Below are positions 1 to 12,346 of a stretch of 64,000 nt of DNA, in pieces. The notes beneath the pieces were generated by a model. That model made no database searches. It was given only the letters and a program-made list of their open reading frames with translations, and was not told the origin of the DNA. The position numbers were made by a program, and so were the translations under genes. Source of the DNA: Apus apus. Its lineage: Eukaryota; Chordata; Aves; Apodiformes; Apodidae. Location of the stretch: the NCBI RefSeq assembly GCF_020740795.1, contig NC_067283.1, forward strand, positions 58,745,966-58,809,965, written 5' to 3'. Within the stretch, counting starts at the first letter, position 1, and each line of letters opens with the position of its first letter.

Positions 1-859
1 TTACAACCAAAAATTTAAAAATAATGAATTTCATGAGATTTTCAGAAAAAAAATCAAAAGTTAATTCAAAACATTTGCAAACCCTAAAAACTTTTTATTT
101 TTTTCTTTAACAAACACAGTTAAATTTGTTAAGAAGCCTAAAACCAGGCAAGTTTCACATGATTTGTTAGTAACATTTTGGCCCAGTCTCAAATACTAAA
201 TCATGGTTTACATAGCAACAGTGACAGTAAGAAGCGTAAGTTCTGCTCTTTCCTTGATCTTTCACCTGCATCTTGTTTTAACTCTTCAGTTTCATCACAA
301 CAGAAGGTATTTACTCCTGGAATTCTCAGAAAGGAGTCTTATCTCCTGGGATTTTTAGACCAGCCTAAAAACTTTAGCAGTTTAGACCATTTAAAGAAGC
401 ATCCTTACCAAAACCAAATAGACAGCTGACAGTTCTTGCAGATTAGTCTTCATTAATTTATTTTCCCAGATCTTTTGTTGTTACTGAATCTGTATTTCCC
501 ATTAACATTTTAGGTACTACTCCAAGGGTGGAGCCTAAAAGTTATCACTAGATCAAGTTGTTCAAGATACACACATGTATTTATTGTGCTACCAAAACAT
601 ACCTTTGCATATGCAAGACATATGTAGATGATTCATACAGAAATACTGACAGGGGATTTCTGTGATTTCTGTCCCAGAGCTTAAGAATTTCTCATGGTGT
701 TGCTTAGTGTCTTCTCAAGATGTTGTAAGGTAGTGGGCATACTGTAGGATAAAAAATGAGGCATAAGAGATAACTAGGGTCATATGAAAGACAGATGTTC
801 ATGCACAAAAGATAGACTTTCCATCAATATTAGTATTTTCCTTAGATCTAATTGTGAAC
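1..859. other. No feature recognised
   Basis: AT-rich unique-looking DNA. The 83-codon ORF at 178-429 starts without a conserved context and resembles no family I know. Confidence 0.6.
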
Positions 860-3820
860 CCTCCACAGTTCTTCCCTTATCCGCTAGATGGGTTACTTAG
901 TCATAGAAGGAGATCAGGTTGGTGAGGCAGGACTTGCCTCTCCTGAACCCATGCTGGCTGGGCCTGATCCTCTGGCTGTCCTGCACTTGCCATGTGAGCA
1001 AACACAAAATGAACCTCTCCATGACTTTCCCCAGTACATAGGTCAGGCTGACACGCCTGTAGTTCCCTGGATCCTCTTTCAGGCTCTTCCTGTAGATGAG
1101 TTGCTGGTTCAGACATTAAAGGAGCAGAAGAGCCATATCTACAACCCTCTCGTAGGGAGAAGCAGACCTCCAGTCATCGGACACCTCCCCTTTTAACCAG
1201 GACTGTTGATAAATGATGGATTGGCAAGCTCCTCCACCAGCTCACTCAGTACTCTCAGTGAATCCTATCTGGACCCATAGACTTGTGAGTGTCCAGGTGG
1301 TGTAGCAGGTCCTTAACTGCTTCTTCCTGGATTATGGGAGGATTGTTCTGCTCTCTGTCCTTAACTTCCAGCTCAGGAGACTGGATACCCTGGGAGAAGC
1401 TGGTCTGGCTATTAAAGACAGAGGCAAATAAAGTACTAAATATCTCAGCCTTTTTCTCATCCTTGTTTGCAGTGTTCCACCCCACATCTGATAAGAGATT
1501 CTCCTTGGCTCTCTTTTTATTGTTTATGTATGCATAAAAACTTTTTTAATTGTCTCTTACGGTACAGGCCAGATTGAGCTCTAGCTGGTCTTTTGCCTTT
1601 CTAATTTTCTCTCTGCATGACCTCACAATGTCCCTGTACTCATCTTGAGTTGCCCAGTCTTTCTTCCAAAGGTGGTAAACTCTCCTTTTTTTTCCTGAGT
1701 CCCAGCAGAACTCCCTATTCAGCCAGGCCAGTAGTCTTCACCACCAGCTTATTTTATGACACTTGGGGACAACCTGCTCCTGAGACTTTAAGATTTTCTT
1801 CTTAAAGAGCATCCAGCCCTTGTTGACCCCTTTGCCATTCAGGACTGTCCCCCGAAAGACTCCCTCAACTAATGTCCTAAACAATGTGAAGTTTGCCCTC
1901 TAGAAGTCCATGGTGGAAATTTTGGTAACCACTCTCCTTCCTTTATTAAGAATCACCATTTCATGGTTGCTAAGCCCCAGATGGCGTCAGACCACCACAT
2001 CTCCCACCATCCTTCTCTGTAAGCGAACAGCAGGTCTGATGAGGTACCTTTCTCTGGTGGGGCACCTCCCCTGGTAGGTAGCTCACTCACCAGCTGTGTC
2101 AGGAAGCTATCTTCCATACAGTAAAGGAATCTCCTATCCTGCCTGCTTACTGTTGTGTTGTATTTGCAGCAGACATCTGGTAGGTTGAAGTCCCCTACCA
2201 GAACAAAGGTTGATGATTTCAAGACCTCTGCCAGTCACTTGTAGAATGTTTCGTCTGCTTCCTCATCTTGGTTGGGTGGTCTATAACAGACTCCCAATAG
2301 GATACCTGCCTTATTCTTCTTCCCCCTCATTCTTACCCATAAACATTCCACCTTATCATGCCTATCACAGAGTTCTATAAAATCAAAAGTCTCCCTGATG
2401 AAAAGAGCCACCCAATCATCTCTCCTTCCTTGCCTATCCCTTCTGAAAAGCTTATAGCCATCCATTGCAGCATTCCAGTCACAAGATCCATCTCACCACA
2501 CTTCCCTGATGATAACTAAGTTATAGTTATCCTGCTGCACAATGGCTTCCAGCTCCTCTTGTTTGTTTCTCATGCTGCATGCATTGGTGTAGATGCCCTT
2601 GAGCTGGGCTAACAATTTCACCCCCAACCCTGGCATGTCACCCGTGGGCTCATCTCTAGTGGGCCTGATTTATCAGCTTCCCCACTTCAAACCAACTTTA
2701 AAGCCCTCTTGATGACCCCCGCCAACTCATAGCTAAGAATCCTTTTCTCCCTTGGTGATAGTTCTACCCAACTCTTTTGCCAGCAGGCCAAATGACCTGT
2801 AAACATCCCCATTGTCAAAGAACCCAAAATTCCACTAATGGCTCCAGCCTCTGAGCCATGTGTTAATTAGCTGTGCTTTCCTGTTCCTTTCAACATACTT
2901 CTCTGCCACTGAAGGGGTTGAATAAAACCCGGCCTGTGCTCCTGATCCCACAACCATTCAGCCCAGTGCCCTGAAGTACCTTTTTATTGCCTTATGACTT
3001 CCCTTGGCAATCTCATCATGGCCCACCTGCATGAACCAGTAGTGGATAGTAATCGGAAGGCTGTACCAGACCAGGAAGTTTCCTGGTTATATCCCTAAGC
3101 TGGGCCCAAGGCAGGCACTAGATTTCCCTGTGGGAAGGCTCTGGCCAGCATATCAGACCCTCAATTCCCTTCAAAAGGGAATCTTCTATAACAATTACCT
3201 TCCTCTTAGTCTCAACAGAAGCTGTCCTAATGTGTGGGCTGAGTGCTTCAGCAGTTCCCTGGTTGGGCTTTATCAACATCCTCATTTCCCATGTCCTTCA
3301 TTTCCAGAGCTCCATATCTGTTCTGTAAGAGCACATGAGAAGCTGGAGGAGACCTGGAGGCAACTCGCCCACTGCCCCAAGCAAGGACCTGCTTCCATAC
3401 CTCTCCCCTCCACCTGATTCCTTTTCCTTAAGGATGATAGGGTATGGCTCTCCCTTTCACATTCCCAGATGGTCCTTAATCTTTTCACCTCCTCCTTAAG
3501 CTCAACCACTAGGCTAAGCAGCTCTTTCCCCTGGTCACAGCTCACTCTGGTGTTGTCTCTGCTGTCCTTTGATAAGAGATGACAGGCTGAGTCATTCCAT
3601 ACAGCCCAACACCTGAACTGCTATGTGTTTCTGAGGTAGGCCAGTCTGAGTACCACATTCCTTTTGACCATGGCTTTGGGTTGAGCAGAAACCACAGTTG
3701 GGTTTTATTCTGGGAGGGTGATGACTTCCATTTGAGCTAACCTGCCCACATGCCCTGCCCACGTGATCTGCCATGCAAACTGATGTGCCACGCCCTTCTG
3801 ATGTGCCACCCCCTGTTTGT
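860..3820 (-). mobile_element. CR1 LINE, 5' portion (ORF1 + endonuclease), 3' truncated
   Basis: Read on the minus strand, 3774-3282 holds ORF1 N-terminal remnants: a Cys-containing segment, then a leucine-rich heptad stretch (LVVELKEEVKRL). The region 3110-2760 resembles the ORF1 esterase-like domain (FGFFDNGDVY). ORF2 follows: endonuclease with GVCYRPP (about 2290) and VGDFNLPD (about 2180), the linker AVKDLLHHLDTHKSMGPD (about 1300), and the beginning of reverse transcriptase (PGNYR, then HGF and LISFYD, about 1060-900). It stops near 860, before the catalytic FADD block and the 3' UTR. Many stops and frameshifts. Losing the 3' end is unusual for CR1, which normally loses its 5' end. Confidence 0.85.
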
Positions 3821-6426
3821 AGTCAGCATCTAAAAACATTCATTTTCTACCTCACTATCTGCCCTCCCTCCTCAATCTCTCTAATTCTTCAAATAATTAT
3901 TCAGTTAATACTTCAGCTAATTGTTCTGAATTCAGGTAAATGCCAGGGCAGTTTCTCATGCCTTGAGAACAGCAGGTGATGCCCTGAAATAGTTTTTGGA
4001 AGATGAAAAGGTAAGCCTATTAATGTAACAACAAATAGACAGGCAACAGGCAATCTCTCAATATGATTTGATTTTGCTCATCATAGTGTAGATTTATTGT
4101 TTCTACTTAGCAATTTTAGGTGGTCGATTATTATGGAAATATAATAAATTATGGACATACACATTCTTGTTACCTAGATTTGTTAAAAATACTTTCTGCT
4201 TCACAAAAACCTCCTTGTCTTTGACTTATAAAAGCAAGCTGAATACTTCTATGAAATGAGCACAGCTCAACAGGTGTCATATTTTGCACATTTGCAACCT
4301 GAGTGTTCTTCATAAATGCCCACACATGCATTTGATTTTTCAAAAATTTCTAAATAGGCAGATTTTCCCAAGTTTTATCAAAACAAGATACTTCTCTGGA
4401 TTTTTCTGGTGGCTTTTTCCTCCAGCTCTGATCCCCATAAATTTTTGTACTAAATGCTTGAATCATCATCACTCAACTCACTGTTTGTCTGATTATAATT
4501 CATGCATATAGCCATGGCAAAAAAACCCACAAAACATAACTTTAATCCTTAACTGTTGATAAACAAATGAAAGGACAGTATATTACACAATTGCAGCTGC
4601 ATTTTCAAAGGAAAAATAAAATATCACTTTGTTTCTGTTGAGCAGTTTTTACTGTTAAGTGAGTAGTGACTGTTGAGTTAACCTGAAATATAGTCCAGAA
4701 AAGCCAAAAGACGGGGCAGTAATCATAGTTTACAAGGCATTATTGTAAATCAGACAACTCTTCTCAAGAGCTGTCCTTAAAAACCTGCATGCTTGTTCTT
4801 CTTATTCATGTACTTTTGAACCCATTTACAGTTTCTTGCATATACCAAAATGTTTTCAATGGAGGATTAATGTTACTTGAGGCCTAAGATACATTAGCAA
4901 TTACTTGACAGGAATTCCTGCATCTTCCCTATCAGTCTGCTTGCTCTTCCCTGGTCCCTTCATCTTTCTGGCTGAGCTGTTAGGGTGCCTAGATGGTCAG
5001 TTGTACAGGTAGCTGATCTAATTGAAGAATACATTTTCTTTTTTGTCTCCTGCATTTTACTCATGTCATCCGTATGACTGTACAAGTACCTGTTCCAGCT
5101 TACCAAAGGGGACAAATGAGATATGAACAGAGAATCAAGAAAGGCGCAGCAGAAAACCCAAACAGGATGATCACCAAATGTCTAACCATAGTTTAATGAT
5201 GCAGATTATCTGAATACTTCTTTCCAAGGAACAATAACTGTGAGAGGTGTGTCAAATATGGAACACTCAAAAATACAATAGACTATAGTTTGCAGCTGGA
5301 GGTGGTTTTTTTTCTAGAGAGTTTTTGTATTTCTTATTATTAATAGCTCATGACATTTCCCAAAGATAATTTCTAATTCAAATGGGAAATTTTACAGTAA
5401 ACTGAGAAACCCGAGATCTTGGGAATTAGGACTCAGTGTGTCAGTTCTCCAAAAAATTACTTAAATTAGAAACTTCTTGTTGGTTCTATTTATTGGTTGT
5501 AAGTTAGTTCCAATGTATCAGAGTGACATTTGATGTGTTCAGATATAGCTGTTCAGTGTTAAGCAGTCCAGTTATTACAACTTGTAAAGAAACCATCAAG
5601 CCTTATTTGGCTTGACAGAACACACCTGATGGGACCTGAAGTCTTAAAAAATAAATAAATAAAAGCTCCTCAAATGGAGTCTTGGAAACCATGCATGTAG
5701 TTTATACAACTTAGCAACAGAGAAGATAAAGGCTCCAGCACTGAAGCTATAGAAAAAAATACAAATATGTCCAATCTGTGAAATAAATTGCAGATCTTTT
5801 AGTAGTGTTGCAAAATGGCTTTTTGCTAGTACTTCCATACCTGCAGAGGGAAAAAAAGGGAGCGGATAGTAGAACACAGAGAATGAAAACAATATTTATA
5901 AGCCTTTACTGGCTGTGTGAATCCTATGCCCAGGAATGTCTGGACTTGGTGGACAGGAAGGCAAGCTGTAGGAGAGGAGATGTCATTTGCAAGCAGTTTC
6001 AGTTAGTGTCTATAAACCAGAATGTCAGCAATTATTTTTCTGACTGATGTCACATAAACCAAGGATGTCCTGGAGCTTTTCATGCTCAGGACAGAAGTCC
6101 TGGCTCCTGTCTGTATCCTCAAACACTATTTTAGAACACTTTTGAACAAGCCACAAAGGCAGAAGTTTTAAGGGGGTAATTGCACTTGACTATATATTGA
6201 TTTAAATCCTTTAACTCACGTTTAGGAAAATCCTATGCCATCATGAAGGCCCAGACCACCTTCATAACCTAGAGGCATCATCAAAGAAATGGCCAAGGAA
6301 TGTGGAGACTTCACCAAATACTGGCAAAACTAGTATGTCACAATTTGAAATGTTCCCACAGTCTATCTACATTTATGTAGCAGAACTTCCAGAAACAACA
6401 ATTATGTGCTTGGAGATAAATGCTTA
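3821..6426. other. No feature recognised
   Basis: AT-rich non-coding DNA between two CR1 copies. No ORF with a recognisable domain, no splice-flanked exon and no terminal repeats were seen. Confidence 0.6.
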
Positions 6427-6998
6427 TAGAGGGAGGTTCTCCTCCCCCTCTACTCTGCACTAGTGAAACCTCACTTAGAGTATTGTGTCCAGTTCTGGGC
6501 TCCCCAGTTCAAGAGGAACAGGGATTTACCTGACAGTGTCCAATGAAGGGATATGAGGATGATTAAGGGACTGGAACACTTGCCTTATGAGGAGAGGCTG
6601 AGAGACCTGGGACTTTTTATTCTGGAGAGGAGAAGACTGAGGGGGGATCTAATTAATGTGTATAAGTGTAAGAGGGATGGATGTGAAGAACGAAAGGACA
6701 ACCTCTTTTCACTTGTGCCCTGTGATAGGACAAGGGGTAATGGATGCAAGCTAGAGCACAGGAAATTCCACCTCAACATAAGAAAGAACTTATTTACTTT
6801 GAGGGTTACAGAGCACTGGAACAAGCTCCCCAGAGAGGTTGTGGAGTCTCCTTCTCTGTAGAATTTCAAGACCCATCTGGATGCATTTATGGATGACCTA
6901 CCCTAGATTTGGTCCTGCTCTGGCAGGGGGGTTGGACTTGATGATCTCCAGACGTCCCTTCCAACCCCTAACATTCTATGATTCTGTGATTCTGTGAT
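6427..6998 (+). mobile_element. CR1 LINE 3' end
   Basis: 5'-truncated copy holding the C-terminus of ORF2 (ORF 6553-6861; blocks [13 protein letters not shown] and [15 protein letters not shown]) and the 3' UTR with TTGGACTTGATGATC. It ends in the diagnostic 8-mer repeats ATTCTATG/ATTCTGTG. A conserved ORF codon pattern with one late stop (6861) suggests a moderately old copy. Confidence 0.92.
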
Positions 6999-9134
6999 CA
7001 GCCCATAGAAGAGTATTTCAACTTTTGTGTTCAATATGGCATTACTTAACTGAAGAATAATATGAAAAGGGAGTTTATTTCTATCAGGCTTTCAGAGAAA
7101 TCAGAAATTCATTGTTTGTTGGCTTATAAATCTAAGGCATGTGAAGTTTTCTGCTTCCACATATGTCATCATCCTTAATCCTTAATTTTCAAAGACATTT
7201 TAATTGTGGGCAAAACTTAAAACTGCACATCAATCAAAGTGAATTGCATCTCATGAACATATTAAATCTTGTAATAATGATGCTGTTTGGAAGAATTAAC
7301 GCCTCAGGTTCCTTAGTTCCTGAATTCGTACCCTAATTTTCAGAAGAATTGAGTCTTTTACTTTGCTGCCCAAATATAGATTTTCATAAAAAAACTTTTA
7401 AGCTTTCTTTATAAGTTAGAAGTTAATAAGAAAGCCGAGTATACACAATTCCAATAAGAAGTTAATTCTCTCATTTTAAATATCCCTCATTTTCCTTTCT
7501 ACTTTGGCCAGAATTACAACACAAGCATTCACAGGAAATTTTTATAGGCCTTCAACAGATTTCTCTTTTTTAACTTATATTATTATTATTATTTTCATTG
7601 TGTTTCTAAGACTGTTTTTAGTATTAGGAGCTTTGTCTTATGCAAAATTAAAAAACAGATAACGTTTTAACTTCCTTTTCACATCTCAAATAGAAGATGC
7701 CTTTCTCTCCTACAGATAGAAATTTCAGCATTTCAAACAAGATTGAAGTGTTAAAGCAGGCTACTCAGAAATATTCAACAAAGAATAGTGGGTTTGTCAG
7801 TAACTTTTTTAACTTAACAGAAGTAATATGAAGAACAAACTATAGAACTCCCCTCCCTGTAGAACAGAAACCAATATATCACAGAAGTTATTGCTCAACA
7901 TCTGAAAGGAATCTTCAGTATCACACATCAAAGAGTTGGGTATGTTTTTAAAATTCTCAGAGAATTATTGGGTCACCCTTAAGTATCTTTTCTGTCTGCT
8001 TCAGGGACCATTGCTCTTACACAAGGCCTTATCTGTTAATAATTTTCAGTGTTGTGTTTCCTTAAGAATAATGGTATATCATAATGAAATAATATGAATG
8101 GCAAATTTCAAGACCATCAAAAATAGTGATATGATGACATTTGTGAGAAACTAAAGCAGAGTAGCCGGAAACTTTAAATTCCTATTATTTTTTTTTTACT
8201 TTTTTTGGTGTGTAGACTTCTGAATTGTGATTGCTATTTAAAGTAGAAGTCCAGATTTTTTTACAGTTATTCAAAACTAAGTGGTACTTTATGCCACCAC
8301 TAAATCTCACTGATTATGTGGATAAGCACCATTAGGAAAAAGTGATGGAATCCAAGCCTGGTTCTTGAACAGGAAGCTTCCCACAAGGTTTGTGTGCCAG
8401 GTTCACTTACCCAATCACACAAATAACCCCAAGCTCAAATTAGTATCAGATGCTTTTGCAAAGCAATATCCAGTCCCATTGTTTTACTGTAAATATATTA
8501 ATATAAGCAGTGATATTTAAATTATATGGAACTTATTTTTTCCTTTTTCTAATGTTTAAAGATTAAACAAAAACTGTTTTTTTTTACATTCCCAGGCTTT
8601 GTGTTTTAAGAGATAATGTAATATACGCAGTCATATCCTTTTGCCAGATAATACAACCCTGTGATAAAAACAAAACTGGGAACTCTACCAGGCTTTCTGA
8701 GCCAGTGATATTGCCACTCATTACTAATAGTTGCGATGCTGGTTCCTATAGCCCTGAAATAAAGATCTGAAAGCAATAGTGCTATTTTTTTCTGTAAGGG
8801 TAGACAAAATTAGGAATTAACACGGGCTCTGGATCTCGCAAGTGACACTGATAGGGCACTTTTACCATACATGTTTGGGACAACAGGCTCCGAGACAAAG
8901 TGATAATGAAGCTCTCATCTCTGAAATATGAAGTGGTTTACAATGCCTAGCACCTTTCCATTCCTATTAGCTAGACTTCTGTCTCCCACCTCGTTCTGCT
9001 ATGAGCAGAATCCCCATCCCTCTTATCATTTCCACTTACTTTCTCCTTGTCCATGTGTCCCTGTCCTCAATTTCTGAAGTTGCCATAATTCCCAAGCATT
9101 ATCTAGAAGTATCATCCATTGATCACCATCTAGA
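6999..9134. other. No feature recognised
   Basis: AT-rich unique-looking sequence with short T-runs (about 8190, 8577) and a small ATT run near 7580. No coding or mobile signal was seen. Confidence 0.6.
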
Positions 9135-9821
9135 AGCACTATACTGATGGGTAAGGAACTGGATGGATGGTCACACTCAAATAGTTGTGGTCAATGGCTC
9201 AATGTCAAAACAGAGACCAGTAACAAGTCACATCCAGGGGCTGATACTCAGACCAGTGCTGTTTAACATCTTTGTCAGCAACATGGAATTGAGTGCACCC
9301 TCAGCAAGTTTTCTGATGACAACGAACTGTGTGGAGAGCTCGACATGCTGGAGGGAAGGAATGTCATCCAGAAGGACGATGACAGGCTTGAGAGGTGGGC
9401 TTATGCAAACTGCATGAAGTTCAACAAGACCAAGTGCAAGGTCCTGCAAGTGAGTCAGGGCAATCCCAAGCACAAATAGAAGTTGGGTAGAAAATGGATT
9501 GACAAAAACCTTGAGGAGAAGGACTTGAGGGTGATGGTGAATGAGAAGCTCAACACAGGCTGGCAATGTGTGCTTGCAGCCCAGAAAGCCAGCTGTGTCC
9601 TGGGCTGCATCAAAAGAAGCATGACCAGCAGGTCAAGAGAGGCTATTCTCGCCCCTCTACTCTGCCCTTATGAGGCCCCACCTGGAGTACTGTGCGCAGT
9701 TCTGAAGCCCCCAACAGAAGGACATGGAGCTGTTGGATTGACTCCAGAAGAGAGCCACGAAGATGATCAAAGGGCTGGAGCACCTCTGCTATGAAGACAG
9801 GCTGAGAGAGTTGGAGTTGTT
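9135..9821 (+). mobile_element. CR1 LINE, outer copy, left part
   Basis: Plus-strand CR1 starting in reverse transcriptase. It covers the LFNIFVSNM block, the decayed FADD region at about 9300, and the coding sequence down to the block reading [11 protein letters not shown] in pieces. It breaks at 9821 exactly where the next insertion begins and resumes at 12347. It belongs to the same CR1 subfamily as the copy at 53530-54578; both share the GKGLAG-type stretch just before the catalytic region. Confidence 0.88.
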
Positions 9822-10317
9822 ACAGAGTCACAGAGTCACAGGATTGATAGGGCTTGGAAGAGATTTCTGGAGATCATCTAGTCCACCTCCCATACTAGAG
9901 CAGGATCGCCTACAGTAGATCACGCAGGAACACATTCAGATGGGTTTTGAATGTCTCCAGAGATGGACACTCCACAGTCTCTCCAGACAGCCTGTTCCAG
10001 TGCATTGTTACTCTTACATTAAATAAGTTTTTCCTAATGTTTAACTTGAACCACCTCTTCTTTTCTTCTCCAGGCTGAATAGACTCACCTCTCTCAGCCT
10101 TTCCTCATAGGGCAGATGCTCCATTCCTCTAAAACATCTTTGTGGTCCTGTGCTGGACTCTTTCCAGTAGTTTCTTATCCTTTATGAACTGGGGAGTCCA
10201 GAATTGGACACGATATTCCAGATTTGTCCTCACCAGGGCAGAATAAAGGGGGAGGATAACCTTGTTTGGCCTACAGGTCGCACTCTTCTTAATGCACCCT
10301 AGGGTGCCATTGGCCTT
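9822..10317 (-). mobile_element. CR1 LINE, inserted copy, 3' part
   Basis: Minus-strand CR1 3' end inserted into the plus-strand CR1. Its terminal repeats lie at 9822-9842 (CACAGAGT/CACAGGAT on plus), followed by the 3' UTR and the ORF2 C-terminus in antisense. The coding sequence stops at about 10317 in the block reading KANGTLGCIKKS and continues at 11542, so the intervening 1.2 kb is a later insertion. The host CR1 is duplicated as AGTTGTT at 9815-9821 and 12347-12353. Confidence 0.88.
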
Positions 10318-10820
10318 TGTAGAGTCCTGAAATGAATAATTGTCTCAAAACAGCTGCCCTGAAAAACTGGACATTGTGCATGGGTGGGGTCCTCATTGAT
10401 AAGCCACCGCGACCCTGTGGAGAACCCCTTGTTCAGTAACCACCATGATAAACTGGACACTGTCCTTATTTGATAGGGAACAGTGGCCAGGAAGGGGAGC
10501 CCCGTGGAGGCACAGTGACATATTGCAAAAGGCCACTTTTCCTTTTAAGGACAGAGTGCATGCATGAAAATAAAGGTCATTGCTCAGTCAACCCTGATGT
10601 GGGAGCCAAGTGACCACCACCTGGACCCCCATGCCCCACTGACTCATTTCCAGAACATTTCCGAAAGCCAACAGTGAGTCTGTGCAAAGTAGGTGAAACT
10701 TCACCCAGAAAGGTGGGGCCAGGTGCCATAAAAGAAGCAGACACAAAATGCTCGGGGAACATGGTCCATCCAAGGACCAGAATGTCATTCTGAGATTGTC
10801 ACTGGATCCAAGGGTGGTGA

Positions 10821-10859
<39 letters not shown>

Positions 10860-11024
10860 TTCTCTTTCTCTTTCTCTTTCTCTTTCTCTTTCTCTTTCTC
10901 TTTCTCTTTCTCTTTCTCTTTCTCTATCTCTTTCTCTTTCTCTTTCTCTTTCTCTTTCTCTTTCTCTTTCTCTTTCTCTTTCTCTTTCTCTTTCTCTTTC
11001 TCTTTCTCTTTTTTTTCTTTCTCT

Positions 11025-11058
<34 letters not shown>

Positions 11059-11060
11059 TC
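10821..11060 (+). repeat. Polypyrimidine (TTTCTC)n microsatellite
   Basis: 240 nt of pure pyrimidine on plus, interrupted by a single A at 10926 and a T8 run at about 11011. It is mostly the hexamer TTTCTC, grading into CT dinucleotides at the right end. Period six keeps reading frames open on both strands, producing artefactual Phe-Leu and Glu-Arg/Glu-Lys ORFs. Long mirror-symmetric polypurine/polypyrimidine tracts can form triplex DNA. Confidence 0.97.
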
Positions 11061-11126
11061 ATCTCTCTGTCTTGGTCTCTCTGTTTCTAGCCTCATTCTT
11101 GGCACATATGGGTAACACAATTTACA

Positions 11127-11218
11127 ATTTTGCTAAGTTTTTCCAGCTGTAACCTGTTGTTTTGAGAGTACCATTTTGCAAAGTTCTGCTAGTTGTAATC
11201 TGTTGCTTTGAGAGTAAT
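11127..11218 (+). repeat. 46 bp tandem duplication
   Basis: Two adjacent, diverged copies, 11127-11172 and 11173-11218, both beginning ATTTTGC and containing TTTGAGAGTA near their ends. They lie inside the LTR-like element. Confidence 0.75.
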
Positions 11219-11541
11219 ATTGTCATGTGTTTTCCTTTTGACAAGTTTTATAATCTTGCTCAATTTTAAGTAATGTTTTGTATAAGCCTCCTGTGTAATG
11301 GTCTTATTCTTAGAATACCATGCAGAGAATTTCAGATGTTAGTCTCACTGACTGAGTTGGTAAAAGAGATTAATTAAGAGAGGAGGATTGGATCTGAATG
11401 TCCCTGGGTCAACCCCCACCTCTGGGGAACTCTACCCGTGCCCACTTTGTGGGACATACCACTATACCCACCTTGTGGAATGTGATATTTAATTTGGGCC
11501 CCCACCTCTGGGGAGCCGTGCCCACCTTGTGAGATGTGACA

Positions 11542-12346
11542 GTCTTTGAGGCTATAAAGAGACATAGTTGGCTCATGGTCAGCCTGTCATCCAACAAGGT
11601 CCTGAGGTTGTTTGCCACAGAGCTGCAATCCAGCAGGTCAGCCCCCAACCTGTACTGATACATGGGGTTGTTTCTCTCCAGATGAAGGAGGAACTTTACA
11701 CTTGCCCTTGTTTTTCATTAAGTTGCTCCCTGCCCAGCTCTCCAGCTTGTCCACGTTGGATAGCAGCACAGCCTTCTGGTGTGTCAGCCACCCCTCCCAG
11801 TTTTGTATAATCAACAAACTTGTTAACGGTACACTCTATCTCATCATCCAGGTCATAGATGAATATATTGAATAGGACCAGACCCAGTACCAATACCTGA
11901 GGGATCCCAATAGACATGGGTCTCCAGCTAGCCTCTGTCCAATTTACAAAAACACTCTCAGCTCTATCCTTCAACAGATTCCAAATCCACCTCACTGTGT
12001 TATCATCCATTCCACACTCCTTGAGTTTTGCTGTGAAGATGCCATGGGAGCTGGTGTCAAAAGCCTTGCTGAAATCAAGGTAGACCACATCCACTGCTTT
12101 CCCCTCAACTATCCATCCAGCTATGCCAGCATAGAAGGTTATTAGATTGGTCAAGCGTGACTCGCCCTTGGTGAAGCCATTCTAACTATTCTTGATGACC
12201 CCCTTTTGCTCAACATGCTTTGAGATGGCACTGAGAACAAGCTGGAGGGATGGAGGTGAGGCTGTCAAGTCTGCAGTTACCTGCATTCTCTTGGCCTTTT
12301 TTTGAAGGCTGGAGTGACATTGTCTTCCTCCTGTCCTCAGGCACCT
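11542..12346 (-). mobile_element. CR1 LINE, inserted copy, 5' part
   Basis: Continuation of the minus-strand CR1 at 9822-10317. A 152-codon frame (11696-12154) holds the reverse transcriptase core: [11 protein letters not shown], then LFNIFIYDLDDEIECT, then a mutated catalytic box reading FVDYT where CR1 has FADDT. Upstream, toward 12346, remnants of EDRR and SLTSIP mark the start of the palm. It is 5' truncated at 12346. Confidence 0.87.

Larger units (their letters stand above)
10318..11541. mobile_element. LTR-like element (putative solo LTR) inserted in CR1
   Basis: A 1,224 bp non-coding block that interrupts one CR1 reading. It starts TGTAGAG and ends GTGACA, the TG...CA form of retroviral LTRs. 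It is flanked by near-identical pentamers, GCCTT (10313-10317) and GTCTT (11542-11546). Inside are a 240 bp polypyrimidine tract, a 46 bp tandem duplication at 11127-11218, and a duplicated CCCCCACCTCTGGGGA block at about 11413 and 11501. AATAAA occurs on plus near 10569, but orientation cannot be settled. No coding capacity apart from repeat-driven frames. Confidence 0.6.

Noticed and set aside
888..1196. Plus-strand ORF over the CR1 RT region
   Set aside because: Shadow of the minus-strand CR1 coding sequence, which carries the recognisable motifs.
10748..11152. 134-codon plus ORF and overlapping minus ORFs rich in Phe-Leu or Glu-Arg/Glu-Lys
   Set aside because: They are produced by the period-6 TTTCTC repeat, which has no stops in several frames; not genes.
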